This document shows, piece by piece, positions 1 to 7,849 of a stretch of DNA of 64,000 nt. Both the position numbers and the translations under genes were made by a program. A model generated the notes under the pieces. The model made no database searches, was not told the origin of the DNA, and saw only the letters and a program-made list of their open reading frames with translations. Within the stretch, counting starts at the first letter, position 1; every line of letters begins with the position of its first letter. Source of the DNA: Rhodobacteraceae bacterium 63075 (GTDB taxonomy: Bacteria > Pseudomonadota > Alphaproteobacteria > Rhodobacterales > Rhodobacteraceae); NCBI GenBank assembly GCA_003417655.1, contig QVMW01000001.1, positions 1 through 64,000 of the forward strand, given 5' to 3'.

Positions 1-358
1 AGAAAGGTCCGCTCCGGGCTGGGAACAGTCATCTGACATTTTCGCTCGGGATACTTGCTACTGGCCTGGCGCCTGCCTTCATAAGGGAATCTTGTGTCAG
101 GTGCAGAATACTAGGGGCGACAATGGCAACGCTGCGCACGCGATTAAACTGGCTGGAAGGCACGCGTGGCAAGACTGCGCTTGGACCTTCCGTCACTTTC
201 CTATGCGCTGGCGAAAACGGCGAACCCAAGGGCGCGACATGCCCAACGACTGACCCGCGCAACGGTTAAGCAAGGTGCAAAGGGGGGATATTTAGGGGGA
301 TAGCAAAATAACGTCTTACCATTTTGTTCTTTTAAAGCAGCATCTTGCATGGATTATA
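1..358. other. Non-coding stretch downstream of tRNA-Thr
   Basis: No open frame here looks like a protein: the only ORF of note (29-262, minus) has no recognisable motif and an arbitrary composition. The part next to the tRNA (about 280-350) is AT-richer and carries two short G-runs, GGGGGGATATTTAGGGGGAT near 283-302. Because the tRNA 3' end faces this stretch, it could be a decayed integration site, but no integrase fragment is visible inside the window. Confidence 0.5.
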
Positions 359-434
359 TGGTGCCGCTGATAGGACTCGAACCTACGACCCCATCATTAC
401 GAATGACGTGCTCTACCAGCTGAGCTACAGCGGC
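359..434 (-). tRNA. tRNA-Thr (anticodon CGU)
   Basis: Read on the minus strand, the cloverleaf is complete. It has a 7-bp acceptor stem (GCCGCTG with CAGCGGC), a D-loop with AGCTGGTAGA, an anticodon loop TTCGTAA giving anticodon CGU (decodes ACG), a T-arm containing GGTTCGAGTCC, discriminator A and an encoded CCA at 359-361. It is a single gene with no neighbouring tRNAs. Confidence 0.95.
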
Positions 435-639
435 CCGGAAATGTCTCTAAACCCTCGCCTTCACCTGCGCAAGATGGAAAGCGCCCAACAATAAGGCACA
501 TCTGCGGGTTCGGTTTTCCTGCCGCCACATTCTTCATCGAGGCGATGCCTTATTCAGAAATGATTTCCGTGCTTTATGAATATTTTGCAATCGCAGCATT
601 TTCCCCTTGAGATCACGCCGCGCCGCAGCAAATGTGGAG

Positions 640-782
640 TCACAAGCCGCGTGGCCTCACTCCTCCTCCCTTGGCTCCGCGGCCAATGAAAGACAGCGTC
701 GCACCTCTCCTCCTCCCTTGGTGCGGCGCTTCTTGAAAACAAGTCCAACAGGAAAGGCCGGGTGCTCAGCGCCCGGCCTTAC
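640..782 (+). ncRNA. Candidate sRNA with two CCTCCTCCC hairpin loops (CcsR/cuckoo-like)
   Basis: Three consecutive stem-loops are visible on the plus strand. Hairpin 1 pairs 646-656 with 673-683 (one internal mismatch) and exposes CCTCCTCCC at 662-670. Hairpin 2 pairs 696-705 with 720-729 (10 bp, one G-U) and exposes CCTCCTCCC at 709-717. Hairpin 3 pairs 756-765 with 769-778 around a TCA loop, is flanked by A and T residues, and could terminate transcription, though its T-run is short. Two exposed CCUCCUCCC (anti-Shine-Dalgarno) motifs followed by a terminator stem are the signature I recall for the alphaproteobacterial cuckoo/CcsR (alpha-r14) sRNAs. The 5' end is not fixed; CTTGAG at 606-611 could be a heat-shock-type -35. 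Hairpin 3 overlaps the stop codon of the convergent membrane-protein gene. Confidence 0.7.
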
Positions 783-1345
783 TTCGTCGAACCGCGCAGC
801 CGCCCGGCAAGCGTCAGCGCGGTGGCCACGAGCGCGAGCAGGATGGCCAGCGCGACGAGCGCGAACTTGACCGCGGCAAAGCCCGAATAGGCCAGCGCGA
901 TCCAGCCGGGAAAGCCCTGCGGATCGGCCAGCATGACGAACGAGACGAGGTTTTCGAACGAATCGAAGATGGCCGCGCCGATCATGGCGAGGCCAGCCAG
1001 AAGCGCCGCCCTGCGCGCCGTGCTCGCCTCCCGCGCAAACCGGGCAATGAAGGTGCTCAGCAGGACCCCCACCAGCAGCATCCCGAGGATGAAGCCGAAA
1101 TCGATCACCTGCGCGCGCTGATAGATGTCCAGTGTGCCGAAGGCCTGCATGTGCGCGTAGTGCCCCTTGATAACCTCCGCGCTGAACGCCGTCTGGCCCG
1201 TCGCGTAGTCTACAGGATGCCGCGAGGCCGCATAGACCGCGTCGAGCCACGCCTTGATCCACAGGAGATAGAGAAGGCTTGCCCCCAGCGCCCCGCCATG
1301 GGCGCGGATGTTCACCCGCGTGACCCTATTCATCAGTCTCAGCAT
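779..1345 (-). CDS. Hypothetical integral membrane protein
   Basis: The product is about 188 residues with four hydrophobic segments: after the N-terminal basic stretch (ALGASLLYLLWI), in the middle (DFGFILGMLLVGVLL and LLAGLAMIGAAIFDSF) and at the C-terminus (FALVALAILLALVATAL). It is therefore probably an inner-membrane protein with both ends cytoplasmic. I do not recognise the family. The frame stays open upstream to 1399, but the extension is arginine-rich and non-conserved in appearance; Met at 1345 or 1333 is the more natural start and neither has an ideal Shine-Dalgarno. The stop codon lies inside the stem of the convergent candidate sRNA terminator. Confidence 0.6.
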   Translation of the reverse strand: MLRLMNRVTRVNIRAHGGALGASLLYLLWIKAWLDAVYAASRHPVDYATGQTAFSAEVIKGHYAHMQAFGTLDIYQRAQVIDFGFILGMLLVGVLLSTFIARFAREASTARRAALLAGLAMIGAAIFDSFENLVSFVMLADPQGFPGWIALAYSGFAAVKFALVALAILLALVATALTLAGRLRGSTK

Positions 1346-1493
1346 GCTCCGGCCCCGATCGGTCCTGCCCCTGCCCCGAGCATACCGGCGCGCGCGCATC
1401 CGGCAAAGCGCGGCACCCGGCTTTTTCCCAGACCGCGCCTATCTCGCGCCATATTCTGCGCTATAAGGGCGCGAGGCAGTCGCGAGCGCATCC

Positions 1494-2732
1494 ATGAACA
1501 TTCTCTTCATTCATCAGAATTTCCCCGGCCAGTTCAAGCATCTCGCCCCGGCGCTCGCCCGGAAAGGGCACCGATGCGTCGCACTTACGCTCCGTGCCGA
1601 CAAGCCGGGAACATGGAACGGCGTGCGCATCCTGCCCTACAAGCTCGCGGGCCGAACAGGCCAGAACGTGCATCCCTGGCTCGTCGACCTCGACACCAAG
1701 GTCACCCGCGCCGAGGCCTGCTACCACGCCGCCGTCAAGCTGCGCGAGGCGGGCTTCACACCCGATCTCATCATCGCGCATCCCGGCTGGGGCGAATCGC
1801 TCTTTCTCAAGGATGTCTGGCCCAAGGCGAAGATGGGGCTCTATTGCGAGCTCTACCACCAGGCCCAATACCCCCATACCGGCTTCGACAAGGAGTTCCA
1901 GCCCGAGATCAAGCCGACGGAAGCCCTGCGCCTGCGCCTCAAGAACGTCAACAATCACGAGCATTTCGACATCGCCGATGCCGGTCTCAGCCCGACACGC
2001 TTCCAGGCCGATACCTTTCCGGCAGAGTTCCGTGACAGGATCACTATCTGCCATGACGGGATCGACACCGAGACGCTCCGCCCCGACCCCGAGGCGCGGC
2101 TCGACCTCGAAACAGGCGAGAGCTTCACGCGGCAAGACGAGATCATCACCTTCGTCAATCGCAACCTCGAGCCCTATCGCGGCTATCATGTCTTCATGCG
2201 CGCCCTGCCGCGCCTGCTCAAGGAACGACCGAATGCGCGAATCCTCATCGTCGGGGGCGATGACGTGAGCTATGGTGCCCGCCCGCCCAAGGGCCAGACA
2301 TGGAAGCAGATATTCATCGACGAGGTGCGCGGCAGGATTCCGACCCCCGATTGGCAGCGCGTCCACTTTCTCGGTCGTGTCCCCTATGGCCAGTTCCAGG
2401 CGCTTCTCAAGGTCAGCCGCGTCCATGTCTACCTGACATACCCCTTCGTGCTGAGCTGGTCGCTCTTCGAGACGATGAGCGTAGAAGGCGCCATCGTGGC
2501 CAGCAGGACAGCCCCCGTGGAAGAAGCCATCACCCATGGCGAGACAGGCCGCCTTGTCGATTTCTTCGATCGCGAGGGGCTGGTGGAAGAGATATGCCAC
2601 CTGCTCGAAAGCCCGCAGGAGCGCGCCGCTCTCGGGCGCGCCGCCCGCGAGCTCGTCACCCGAAACTATGATCTCAAGAGCATTTGCCTGCCCGGTCAGG
2701 TCAGCTGGGCAGAGAGCCTCGTCGAGCTCTGA
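1494..2732 (+). CDS. Glycosyltransferase family 4 protein
   Basis: This 412-residue protein has the two-Rossmann layout of GT-B enzymes. The N-terminal domain opens with MNILFIHQNFPGQFKHLA, typical of an acceptor-binding GT4 domain, and includes the AHPGWGESLFLKDVWP segment. The C-terminal donor domain has FVNRNLEPYRGYHVFMRALP, then NARILIVGG, and the SLFETMSVEGAIVAS stretch in the place of the usual E-x7-E sugar-nucleotide motif. It probably transfers a sugar to a lipid-linked or surface polysaccharide at the cytoplasmic face. It stands alone, convergent with the DUF3576 lipoprotein, with no polysaccharide cluster around it, so the acceptor cannot be deduced. Confidence 0.85.
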   Translation: MNILFIHQNFPGQFKHLAPALARKGHRCVALTLRADKPGTWNGVRILPYKLAGRTGQNVHPWLVDLDTKVTRAEACYHAAVKLREAGFTPDLIIAHPGWGESLFLKDVWPKAKMGLYCELYHQAQYPHTGFDKEFQPEIKPTEALRLRLKNVNNHEHFDIADAGLSPTRFQADTFPAEFRDRITICHDGIDTETLRPDPEARLDLETGESFTRQDEIITFVNRNLEPYRGYHVFMRALPRLLKERPNARILIVGGDDVSYGARPPKGQTWKQIFIDEVRGRIPTPDWQRVHFLGRVPYGQFQALLKVSRVHVYLTYPFVLSWSLFETMSVEGAIVASRTAPVEEAITHGETGRLVDFFDREGLVEEICHLLESPQERAALGRAARELVTRNYDLKSICLPGQVSWAESLVEL

Positions 2733-2738
2733 ACCCCG

Positions 2739-3251
2739 TCAGAACCGGCTGTCGCTGATCCGCAATTCGCGCGCCCGGTCGAGAATCGCGTTCTCCACGG
2801 CGCGTGCCGTGCCTGCGGCCACGGGGCCACTGCGCGTTGCCAGCGCCACGTTGAGCGAGCGCGCATCAAGCGCCGGATCGTCTATATAGACAGTCGCACG
2901 GTAAGCGCGCCCGCCACCCGGCGGCTGGCCATAGCCGAAGACCATCACGCCGCTGAACGGGTCGATCGACTGGACAGGCATGAAGCTCAGCACATCGAGC
3001 GAGGCCGTCCAGAGATAGCGATTCACCTCGATCTTGGCTTCCGTGTTCTTGTTGCGGAAAATATCCCAGATCGTCGAGCCTTCACCGCCCGTCTCGACGC
3101 TCGGGGGAGTCGCCCGGGTCGGGGCGTCGTCGGGCCGGTCCGCTGTCGCAGCGGGGCCGACACGGCCGAAATTGAGGCTTCCGCCACCGCAGGCGCTTAC
3201 CATTGTCAGGACAAGAAGAAGAACGCCTGCTTTGTATATGGGGGTTTTCAT
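2739..3251 (-). CDS. DUF3576 family lipoprotein
   Basis: The 170-residue product begins with a lipoprotein signal peptide (hydrophobic LLLVLTMV followed by the lipobox SACGGG; lipidated Cys at about 21). After a low-complexity Pro/Thr/Asp linker comes the conserved core starting around TIWDIFRNKN, with VNRYLWTASLDVLSFMPVQS and RAYRATVYIDD, which I recognise as DUF3576. It is expected in the outer membrane facing the periplasm. Function is unknown; the family is common in Rhodobacterales and Rhizobiales. Its 3' end lies 6 bp from the convergent glycosyltransferase. Confidence 0.8.
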   Translation of the reverse strand: MKTPIYKAGVLLLVLTMVSACGGGSLNFGRVGPAATADRPDDAPTRATPPSVETGGEGSTIWDIFRNKNTEAKIEVNRYLWTASLDVLSFMPVQSIDPFSGVMVFGYGQPPGGGRAYRATVYIDDPALDARSLNVALATRSGPVAAGTARAVENAILDRARELRISDSRF

Positions 3252-3541
3252 GGCTCGGATCCGCTCGTTTGCTGCCCCTTCGTCCTACCCAAGCCGCCCG
3301 CTCGGGGCAAGCCTTTATGCCCTTTGCATGATTTGTCGCAGCAAATGAGGCCCCGGCAGGCAGCTCCCCGGCCCGATATCGCCCCGGAATCACTGTGGCA
3401 TCCATGCACCATCTTCCGCCACTTTGCCCCCGAGCTTTCGGGCGCGCTTGAATCGAGGCCGCTTTGAGGCGAGAGAGTAGCTCATACCCAATTCGGATGA
3501 ACCGTTTTGGGCTCATGACACGAAAACTCGAGGGAAAGATC

Positions 3542-4408
3542 ATGAAAAAGATTCTCTTCGCTACGACAGCTCTCGTTGCAACAGCTTCCGTTGCAGCAGC
3601 TGACGTAACATTCAGCGGCTATGCCCGCTTCGGTATCCTCTACAACGGTTCCGCATCGTCGACAGACATCACATCGCGTCTGCGCCTGCAGATCGACGCA
3701 ACAGCAGAATCCGACGCTGGCGTCGAGTTCGGTGCACGCGTTCGCATGCAGACAAACGAAGGCCAATCCGGCGTTGGCATGAACCACGCACGCTTCTTCG
3801 CCCGTTCCGGCGGCCTGGAAGTCGGCGTAGGCAACATCTACGGCGCGCTCGAATTCATGCCCGGCCAGTACCCGGTCGACATCGGCCTCACAGGCCACGG
3901 CTACGACTACGTTGCCTACAACTTCCGTGGCGATGCTTATTCGTCCGGTGGCATGGGCACAGGCGGCAGCAACGGCATCGAAGTCATGTACTCGCAAGGT
4001 GACTTCTCGGCGCACGTTTCGGCTTCCGACGTCAACGACCGTATCGCCGCACACGGCGCATACAGCTGGAACGGCTGGACATTCGCCCTGGGTCTTCAGG
4101 ACTCCAATGCCGCAGCCGACACAGAGCTGACAGCAAGCGTTGGCGGCGACATCGGCCCCGCAACTGTTGGCTTCGCATGGGCCGACAACGGCACAGCCGG
4201 CGACCACTGGGTTCTCTCGGGCCGCTTTGACGTAGGCGCAGCAACGAACGTTGAAGCCTACATCGCAGACGCCGACTACTTCGCCGAAACATCCTACGGC
4301 GTTGACTTCAACCACGACCTCGGCGGCGGTACATCGCTCCGCGGTGGTGTCACAAGCGACCAGAACGGCGACACATTCGCTGACTTCGGTGTTCGCTTCA
4401 ACTTCTGA
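3542..4408 (+). CDS. Outer-membrane porin (Rhodobacter type)
   Basis: The mature protein follows a clear signal peptide (MKKILFATTALVATASVAAA, cleavage before DVTFSGYARFG). The rest is alternating beta-strand sequence rich in Gly, Asp and aromatic residues and ends in Phe (FADFGVRFNF), the C-terminal signature of Bam-assembled porins. At 288 residues it matches the 16-strand general-diffusion porins of Rhodobacter. The start at 3542 gives the signal peptide; the frame is open further upstream but that part is not signal-like. Threonine is encoded almost only by ACA, unlike neighbouring genes, which suggests a highly expressed gene. A strong terminator follows at 4437-4468. Confidence 0.93.
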   Translation: MKKILFATTALVATASVAAADVTFSGYARFGILYNGSASSTDITSRLRLQIDATAESDAGVEFGARVRMQTNEGQSGVGMNHARFFARSGGLEVGVGNIYGALEFMPGQYPVDIGLTGHGYDYVAYNFRGDAYSSGGMGTGGSNGIEVMYSQGDFSAHVSASDVNDRIAAHGAYSWNGWTFALGLQDSNAAADTELTASVGGDIGPATVGFAWADNGTAGDHWVLSGRFDVGAATNVEAYIADADYFAETSYGVDFNHDLGGGTSLRGGVTSDQNGDTFADFGVRFNF

Positions 4409-4436
4409 TCCCAGAAGCTGAAAGCACCAATCAGGG

Positions 4437-4468
4437 AAGGGCAGGCATCGCGCCTGCCCTTTTCTTTT
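4437..4468 (+). terminator. Rho-independent terminator of the porin gene
   Basis: A perfect inverted repeat, AAGGGCAGGC with GCCTGCCCTT around a 5-nt loop, is followed by TTCTTTT. It lies 28 bp after the porin stop codon. Confidence 0.85.
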
Positions 4469-4515
4469 GCGCGCCGCTCGGGTTATCTCAACCGTGACAC
4501 AGCAGGAGCGCCCCC

Positions 4516-5166
4516 ATGTCCCTCTCCGAGATCAAATCCCGCATCGCCAAGGCCGAGAAGGCCGCAGGCCGCGCCCCCGGCAGCACCGAGCTGATCGCCG
4601 TCTCCAAGCTCCAGCCGGATGAACGGGTCGAGGCCGTCCTCGACGAAGGTCACCGCCTCTTCGGCGAGAACCGCGTGCAGGAAGCGGCCGGCAAATGGCC
4701 CGCCTTCCGCGAGCAATTCCCCGACACGAAAGTGCATCTCATCGGCCCCTTGCAGACCAACAAGGCGAGGCAGGCCATGGAGCTTTTCGACGCGATTCAC
4801 ACCCTCGACCGCCCCAAGCTTGCCAAGACAATCGCCCGCCTCGCGGACGAGCTGGGCCATTGCCCCGAGCTTTTCATCCAGATCAATACCGGCGAGGAAG
4901 CGCAGAAGGCAGGCGTCCTGCCCACCGAGGCCGACGCCTTCATCGCCGAGACCCGCGCCCTAGGCCTGCCGCTCTCGGGGCTGATGTGCATCCCCCCCGT
5001 CGAGGAAGAGCCCTCGCTGCACTTCGCCCTGCTGGCCAGGATCGCCGCCCGCAATGATCTAAAAGGCCTCTCAATGGGCATGAGCGGCGATTTCGAGCGC
5101 GCCATCGCCCTCGGCGCCACGCATATCCGCGTCGGCTCGGCCATCTTCGGCGAGCGCAACTACTGA
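4516..5166 (+). CDS. YggS/PROSC family PLP-binding protein
   Basis: This 216-residue single-domain protein matches the fold-type III PLP homeostasis family. It has ELIAVSKLQP with the PLP lysine at residue 31, the FGENRVQE segment, HLIGPLQTNKA, the QINTGEEAQKAG strand, GLMCIPP, and a C-terminal GMSGDFERAIALGATHIRVGSAIFGER phosphate-binding motif. Family members buffer free pyridoxal 5'-phosphate in the cytoplasm and affect amino-acid pools rather than catalyse a known reaction. It is a monocistronic gene, convergent with the L,D-transpeptidase gene. Confidence 0.93.
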   Translation: MSLSEIKSRIAKAEKAAGRAPGSTELIAVSKLQPDERVEAVLDEGHRLFGENRVQEAAGKWPAFREQFPDTKVHLIGPLQTNKARQAMELFDAIHTLDRPKLAKTIARLADELGHCPELFIQINTGEEAQKAGVLPTEADAFIAETRALGLPLSGLMCIPPVEEEPSLHFALLARIAARNDLKGLSMGMSGDFERAIALGATHIRVGSAIFGERNY

Positions 5167-5179
5167 TCCGCGAAACCGC

Positions 5180-5680
5180 TCAGCGCACCTTCACGATCAA
5201 TCGCGCCCCGAGGCCCACACGCGCCGCGATCCAGTGCAGGTCGGCCCGGGCAAGAGCGATGCACCCTTCCGTCGCATACCCCGGCCTGCGCCACTGGTGC
5301 AGGAAAATCGCCGAGCCCCGGCCGGCCTCGGCCATGGGATAGTTCCAGTCGGTCAGGAGCACGAGGTCATAGAGCGGATCGGCCCGCCGCAGCCGCTCGT
5401 GGCTGCCCGCGTAGGGCGCGCGCACGCGGCTGTTATAGGCCCCGTCCCCGCTCTCGTCCGACCACAGATCGCGCGGGCCGATCGGCTCCGCCCAGCGCCG
5501 CGGGCGGGGCAGCCTGTCGGGCCGGTAGAGCATCCCGACAATCCGGTGCATGCCCGCGGGCGTCGCCCCGTCGCCCTCGCGCTTGCCCGCGCGAATGCCG
5601 CCCTTGCCGATGCTACATGGGACATGCCGCCCCATGAAGCGCAGCCCCCGACGCGTCAGAACGAGATCGTCAGGGCTCAA
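5180..5680 (-). CDS. L,D-transpeptidase catalytic-domain protein (YkuD/ErfK)
   Basis: The 166-residue protein carries the YkuD active-site signature: His128 in FLHQW and Cys140 in YATEGCIALARAD. RPRRWAEPIGPRDLWSDES resembles the start of the small stand-alone YkuD proteins, which have no other domain. No signal peptide is visible, so export is uncertain; a missed upstream start is unlikely because the ATG overlaps the ribA stop (ATGA at 5677-5680). It is translationally coupled to ribA. Two further L,D-transpeptidases occur at 58.7 and 59.9 kb. Confidence 0.85.
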   Translation of the reverse strand: MSPDDLVLTRRGLRFMGRHVPCSIGKGGIRAGKREGDGATPAGMHRIVGMLYRPDRLPRPRRWAEPIGPRDLWSDESGDGAYNSRVRAPYAGSHERLRRADPLYDLVLLTDWNYPMAEAGRGSAIFLHQWRRPGYATEGCIALARADLHWIAARVGLGARLIVKVR

Positions 5681-6771
5681 AGCATGTGCCCCGATTTGCG
5701 CGCCTTCACTTTCAGGTAGGCGCGGTTATGCGCGTTTTCCCCGACGATGAGCGGCACGCGCTCCGTCACCTCGAGGCCCATCTTCTCCATCATCTCGATC
5801 TTCGCGGGGTTGTTCGTCATCAGCCGGATCGCCCCGAAGCCCATCGCCATGAGGATCGAGCTGCCGACGCGGAAATCCCGCTCGTCATCCTCGAAGCCGA
5901 GCCTGTGGTTGGCCTCCACGGTGTCGAAGCCCTGGTCCTGCAGGGAATAGGCCCGCATCTTGTTGGCCAGCCCGATGCCCCGCCCCTCCTGGTTGAGATA
6001 GAGCAGCACGCCCGCGCCCTCGGCCCCCATCTGCGCCAGCGCGGCCTTGAGCTGCGGGCCGCAATCGCATTTGAGCGAGCCCATGAGATCGCCCGTGAAA
6101 CAGGCCGAATGCAGCCGCGTCAGCACGGGGGTGTCACGCGGCGGCTGGCCGATCTCGATGGCGTAGTGCTCCTCGCTCCCGTCCTCGGGGCGGAAGACAT
6201 GCAACCGCGTGTTCTCGGCAACTTCGATCGGCACCCGCGCCTGCACCACCGCCGCCAACTCCGCGCTCAAGTCCATCGCCGCCCGCGCCGCCCGCGCGTC
6301 GATCAGCGTCAGCCCCTCAGCGCGCGCCAGCGCCTCCGGCGCATCCACCTCGGCGACAAGGGCCGCCGGCAAAAGCCGCGCCGCCTTGGCGAGTCTCAAC
6401 GCCAGCCGATGCAGCCCCGCATCACCCTCGCGCTGGGTGAAGAGTGGGCCCTTCATGGGTTTGCTCAGGTCGTCCTTGGGGTCGGCCACGGCGGCGACCC
6501 AGTCTGCATCCGCCTCCGCGGGCAGGCGCACGCGCGCCAGGTCGCCATCATAGGCCCGCGCCTTGAGTGTCTCGGCGCGCCGTGCCGTTACGGCAATGTC
6601 GAGCGGCACGTCAAGCGCCCGCAGCCCTCTCAGCCGCTCCGGGCTCAGCGTCTCCGTCGCCAACACCACGGCACCACGCCCATCATCTTCCGCCAGCACC
6701 ACGGGCACCCCGATCCGCAGATCGGCCCGCGCCCGCGCCAGAAGCTCTTCTATGTCCGGACCCAAGATCAT
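5677..6771 (-). CDS. ribA: GTP cyclohydrolase II
   Basis: The C-terminal half (from about residue 180) is a complete GTP cyclohydrolase II: zinc cysteines at 224, 235 and 237 (HSACFTGDLMGSLKCDCG), the NQEGRGIGLANKMRAY segment, and RLMTNNPAKIEMMEKMGLEV near the end. It catalyses the first step of riboflavin synthesis, GTP to the diamino-pyrimidine, formate and pyrophosphate. The N-terminal 175 residues look like a degenerate DHBP-synthase-like domain lacking obvious catalytic acidic motifs; this long N-terminus is usual for the alphaproteobacterial version. The downstream L,D-transpeptidase start overlaps its stop. Confidence 0.93.
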   Translation of the reverse strand: MILGPDIEELLARARADLRIGVPVVLAEDDGRGAVVLATETLSPERLRGLRALDVPLDIAVTARRAETLKARAYDGDLARVRLPAEADADWVAAVADPKDDLSKPMKGPLFTQREGDAGLHRLALRLAKAARLLPAALVAEVDAPEALARAEGLTLIDARAARAAMDLSAELAAVVQARVPIEVAENTRLHVFRPEDGSEEHYAIEIGQPPRDTPVLTRLHSACFTGDLMGSLKCDCGPQLKAALAQMGAEGAGVLLYLNQEGRGIGLANKMRAYSLQDQGFDTVEANHRLGFEDDERDFRVGSSILMAMGFGAIRLMTNNPAKIEMMEKMGLEVTERVPLIVGENAHNRAYLKVKARKSGHML

Positions 6772-6973
6772 GCGCCCTTCATATGGCGTTTCCCGGCGGA
6801 CCGGAAGTGCCCTTGCACAGCCGCAGGCGGTTTCATTCCTGAAACATTAGGCCGTTCCGATACACGAGCGCGTGAAACTCTTGCAGCAATTCTTGCGTTG
6901 CTGGAACACGAACCCAAATGACCGGTAACATGAGACAACACGCAATCGTGTGTCCAATCGAAGGGATGCCCCC

Positions 6974-7660
6974 ATGGCTCAGCTCAAGAAAATTCTGCTC
7001 GTTGATGACGAGGATGATCTGCGCGAAGCGCTCAGTGAACAACTGGTGATGACAGAGGATTTCGATGTCTTCGAGGCCGCGACAGGCGCTGAAGCCATGC
7101 AGAAGGTCAAGGAGAGCCTCTTCGACTTGATCATCCTCGATGTCGGCCTGCCCGACACCGACGGCCGCGAGCTTTGCCGCCTGATGCGCAAACAGGGCGT
7201 CAAGGCCCCCGTGCTCATGCTGACAGGCCATGACAGCGATTCCGACACGATCCTCGGCCTCGATGCGGGTGCGAACGACTACGTGACCAAGCCTTTCAAG
7301 TTCCCCGTGCTCCTTGCCCGTATACGCGCGCAGCTCCGCCAGCACGAGCAAAGCGAGGATGCCGTCTTCACCCTCGGGCCATACACGTTCAAACCGGCGA
7401 TGAAGATGCTGATCACCGAGGACGAAAAGAAGATCCGCCTGACCGAGAAAGAGACGAACATCCTCAAGTATCTCTACCGCTCGACGGATGGCGTCGTCCC
7501 TCGCGACGTGCTTCTGCACGAGGTCTGGGGCTATAACGCCGGCGTGACCACCCACACGCTGGAGACACATATCTACCGCCTGCGCCAGAAGATCGAGGCC
7601 GACCCGTCCAACGCCCGGCTGCTTGTCACCGAGTCCGGCGGCTACCGCCTCGTCGCCTGA
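6974..7660 (+). CDS. OmpR-family response regulator (CenR-like)
   Basis: The product of 228 residues has an N-terminal receiver domain (acidic pair in VDDEDD near residue 11, phospho-acceptor Asp56 in LIILDVGLPD, and Lys in YVTKPF) and a C-terminal OmpR-type winged helix (LTEKETNILKYLYRS, then THTLETHIYRLRQKIE and GGYRLVA). ATG 6974 is preferred over the longer frame at 6950 because it gives the canonical N-terminus and follows a GGGATG-type purine stretch. No histidine kinase is adjacent. Sequence and orphan state resemble CenR, a cell-envelope regulator in Caulobacter and Rhodobacter, but the orthology is inferred from memory. Confidence 0.88.
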   Translation: MAQLKKILLVDDEDDLREALSEQLVMTEDFDVFEAATGAEAMQKVKESLFDLIILDVGLPDTDGRELCRLMRKQGVKAPVLMLTGHDSDSDTILGLDAGANDYVTKPFKFPVLLARIRAQLRQHEQSEDAVFTLGPYTFKPAMKMLITEDEKKIRLTEKETNILKYLYRSTDGVVPRDVLLHEVWGYNAGVTTHTLETHIYRLRQKIEADPSNARLLVTESGGYRLVA

Positions 7661-7717
7661 AACAACTCATACGTGCTCAAAAGGCAACGCTTCACAACTT
7701 AACAAAATTCGGCATCC

Positions 7718-7731
7718 TTGATCTGGGTCAA
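7718..7731 (+). promoter_or_regulatory. FNR/FnrL-type box
   Basis: TTGATCTGGGTCAA matches the FNR consensus TTGAT-N4-ATCAA with one deviation. Its centre (7724.5) is about 41 bp before a likely start point near 7763-7766, the class II activator position. It sits 57 bp after the response-regulator stop, and the next gene is convergent, so the only thing it can drive is the short transcript ending at 7841. A perfect inverted repeat GGTATAC/GTATACC (7735-7741 and 7753-7759) overlaps the putative -10 region. Confidence 0.65.
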
Positions 7732-7762
7732 AATGGTATACACTGATCTCTAGTATACCTTT

Positions 7763-7841
7763 TCCATCCCGTCGCATGTGCGGGTTATCACATGTACCTC
7801 CCTGTTGGACTTCGGCCGAGCTTAGTGCTCGGCCTTTTTTT
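7763..7841 (+). ncRNA. Candidate oxygen-regulated small RNA
   Basis: Inferred from the signals around it: an FNR-type box at 7718-7731, a -10-like TAGTAT at 7751-7756, and a strong terminator at 7814-7841. The predicted transcript of about 79 nt has no complete ORF. It could form a hairpin pairing CATGTG (7775-7780) with CACATG (7789-7794), then an exposed ACCTCCCTG (CCTCCC at 7797-7802) complementary to Shine-Dalgarno sequences, then the terminator stem. This is the organisation of a trans-acting sRNA. The 5' end is estimated, not observed. Confidence 0.55.
7814..7841 (+). terminator. Rho-independent terminator
   Basis: GGCCGAGC, loop TTAGT, GCTCGGCC, then seven T residues. It is oriented for plus-strand transcription and lies 150 bp after the response-regulator stop, immediately before the convergent VIT gene end. 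Confidence 0.9.
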
Positions 7842-7849
7842 GTCCTTCG

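Noticed and set aside
29..262. 77-residue ORF as a phage integrase remnant next to tRNA-Thr
   Set aside because: The translated sequence has no tyrosine-recombinase motif.
1461..2600. 379-residue ORF on the minus strand
   Set aside because: Antisense to the glycosyltransferase; no motif, arises from GC-rich third-position bias.
7718..7731. FNR box as a control site of the VIT transporter gene
   Set aside because: The box is beyond the 3' end of that gene; its promoter would be near 8557.
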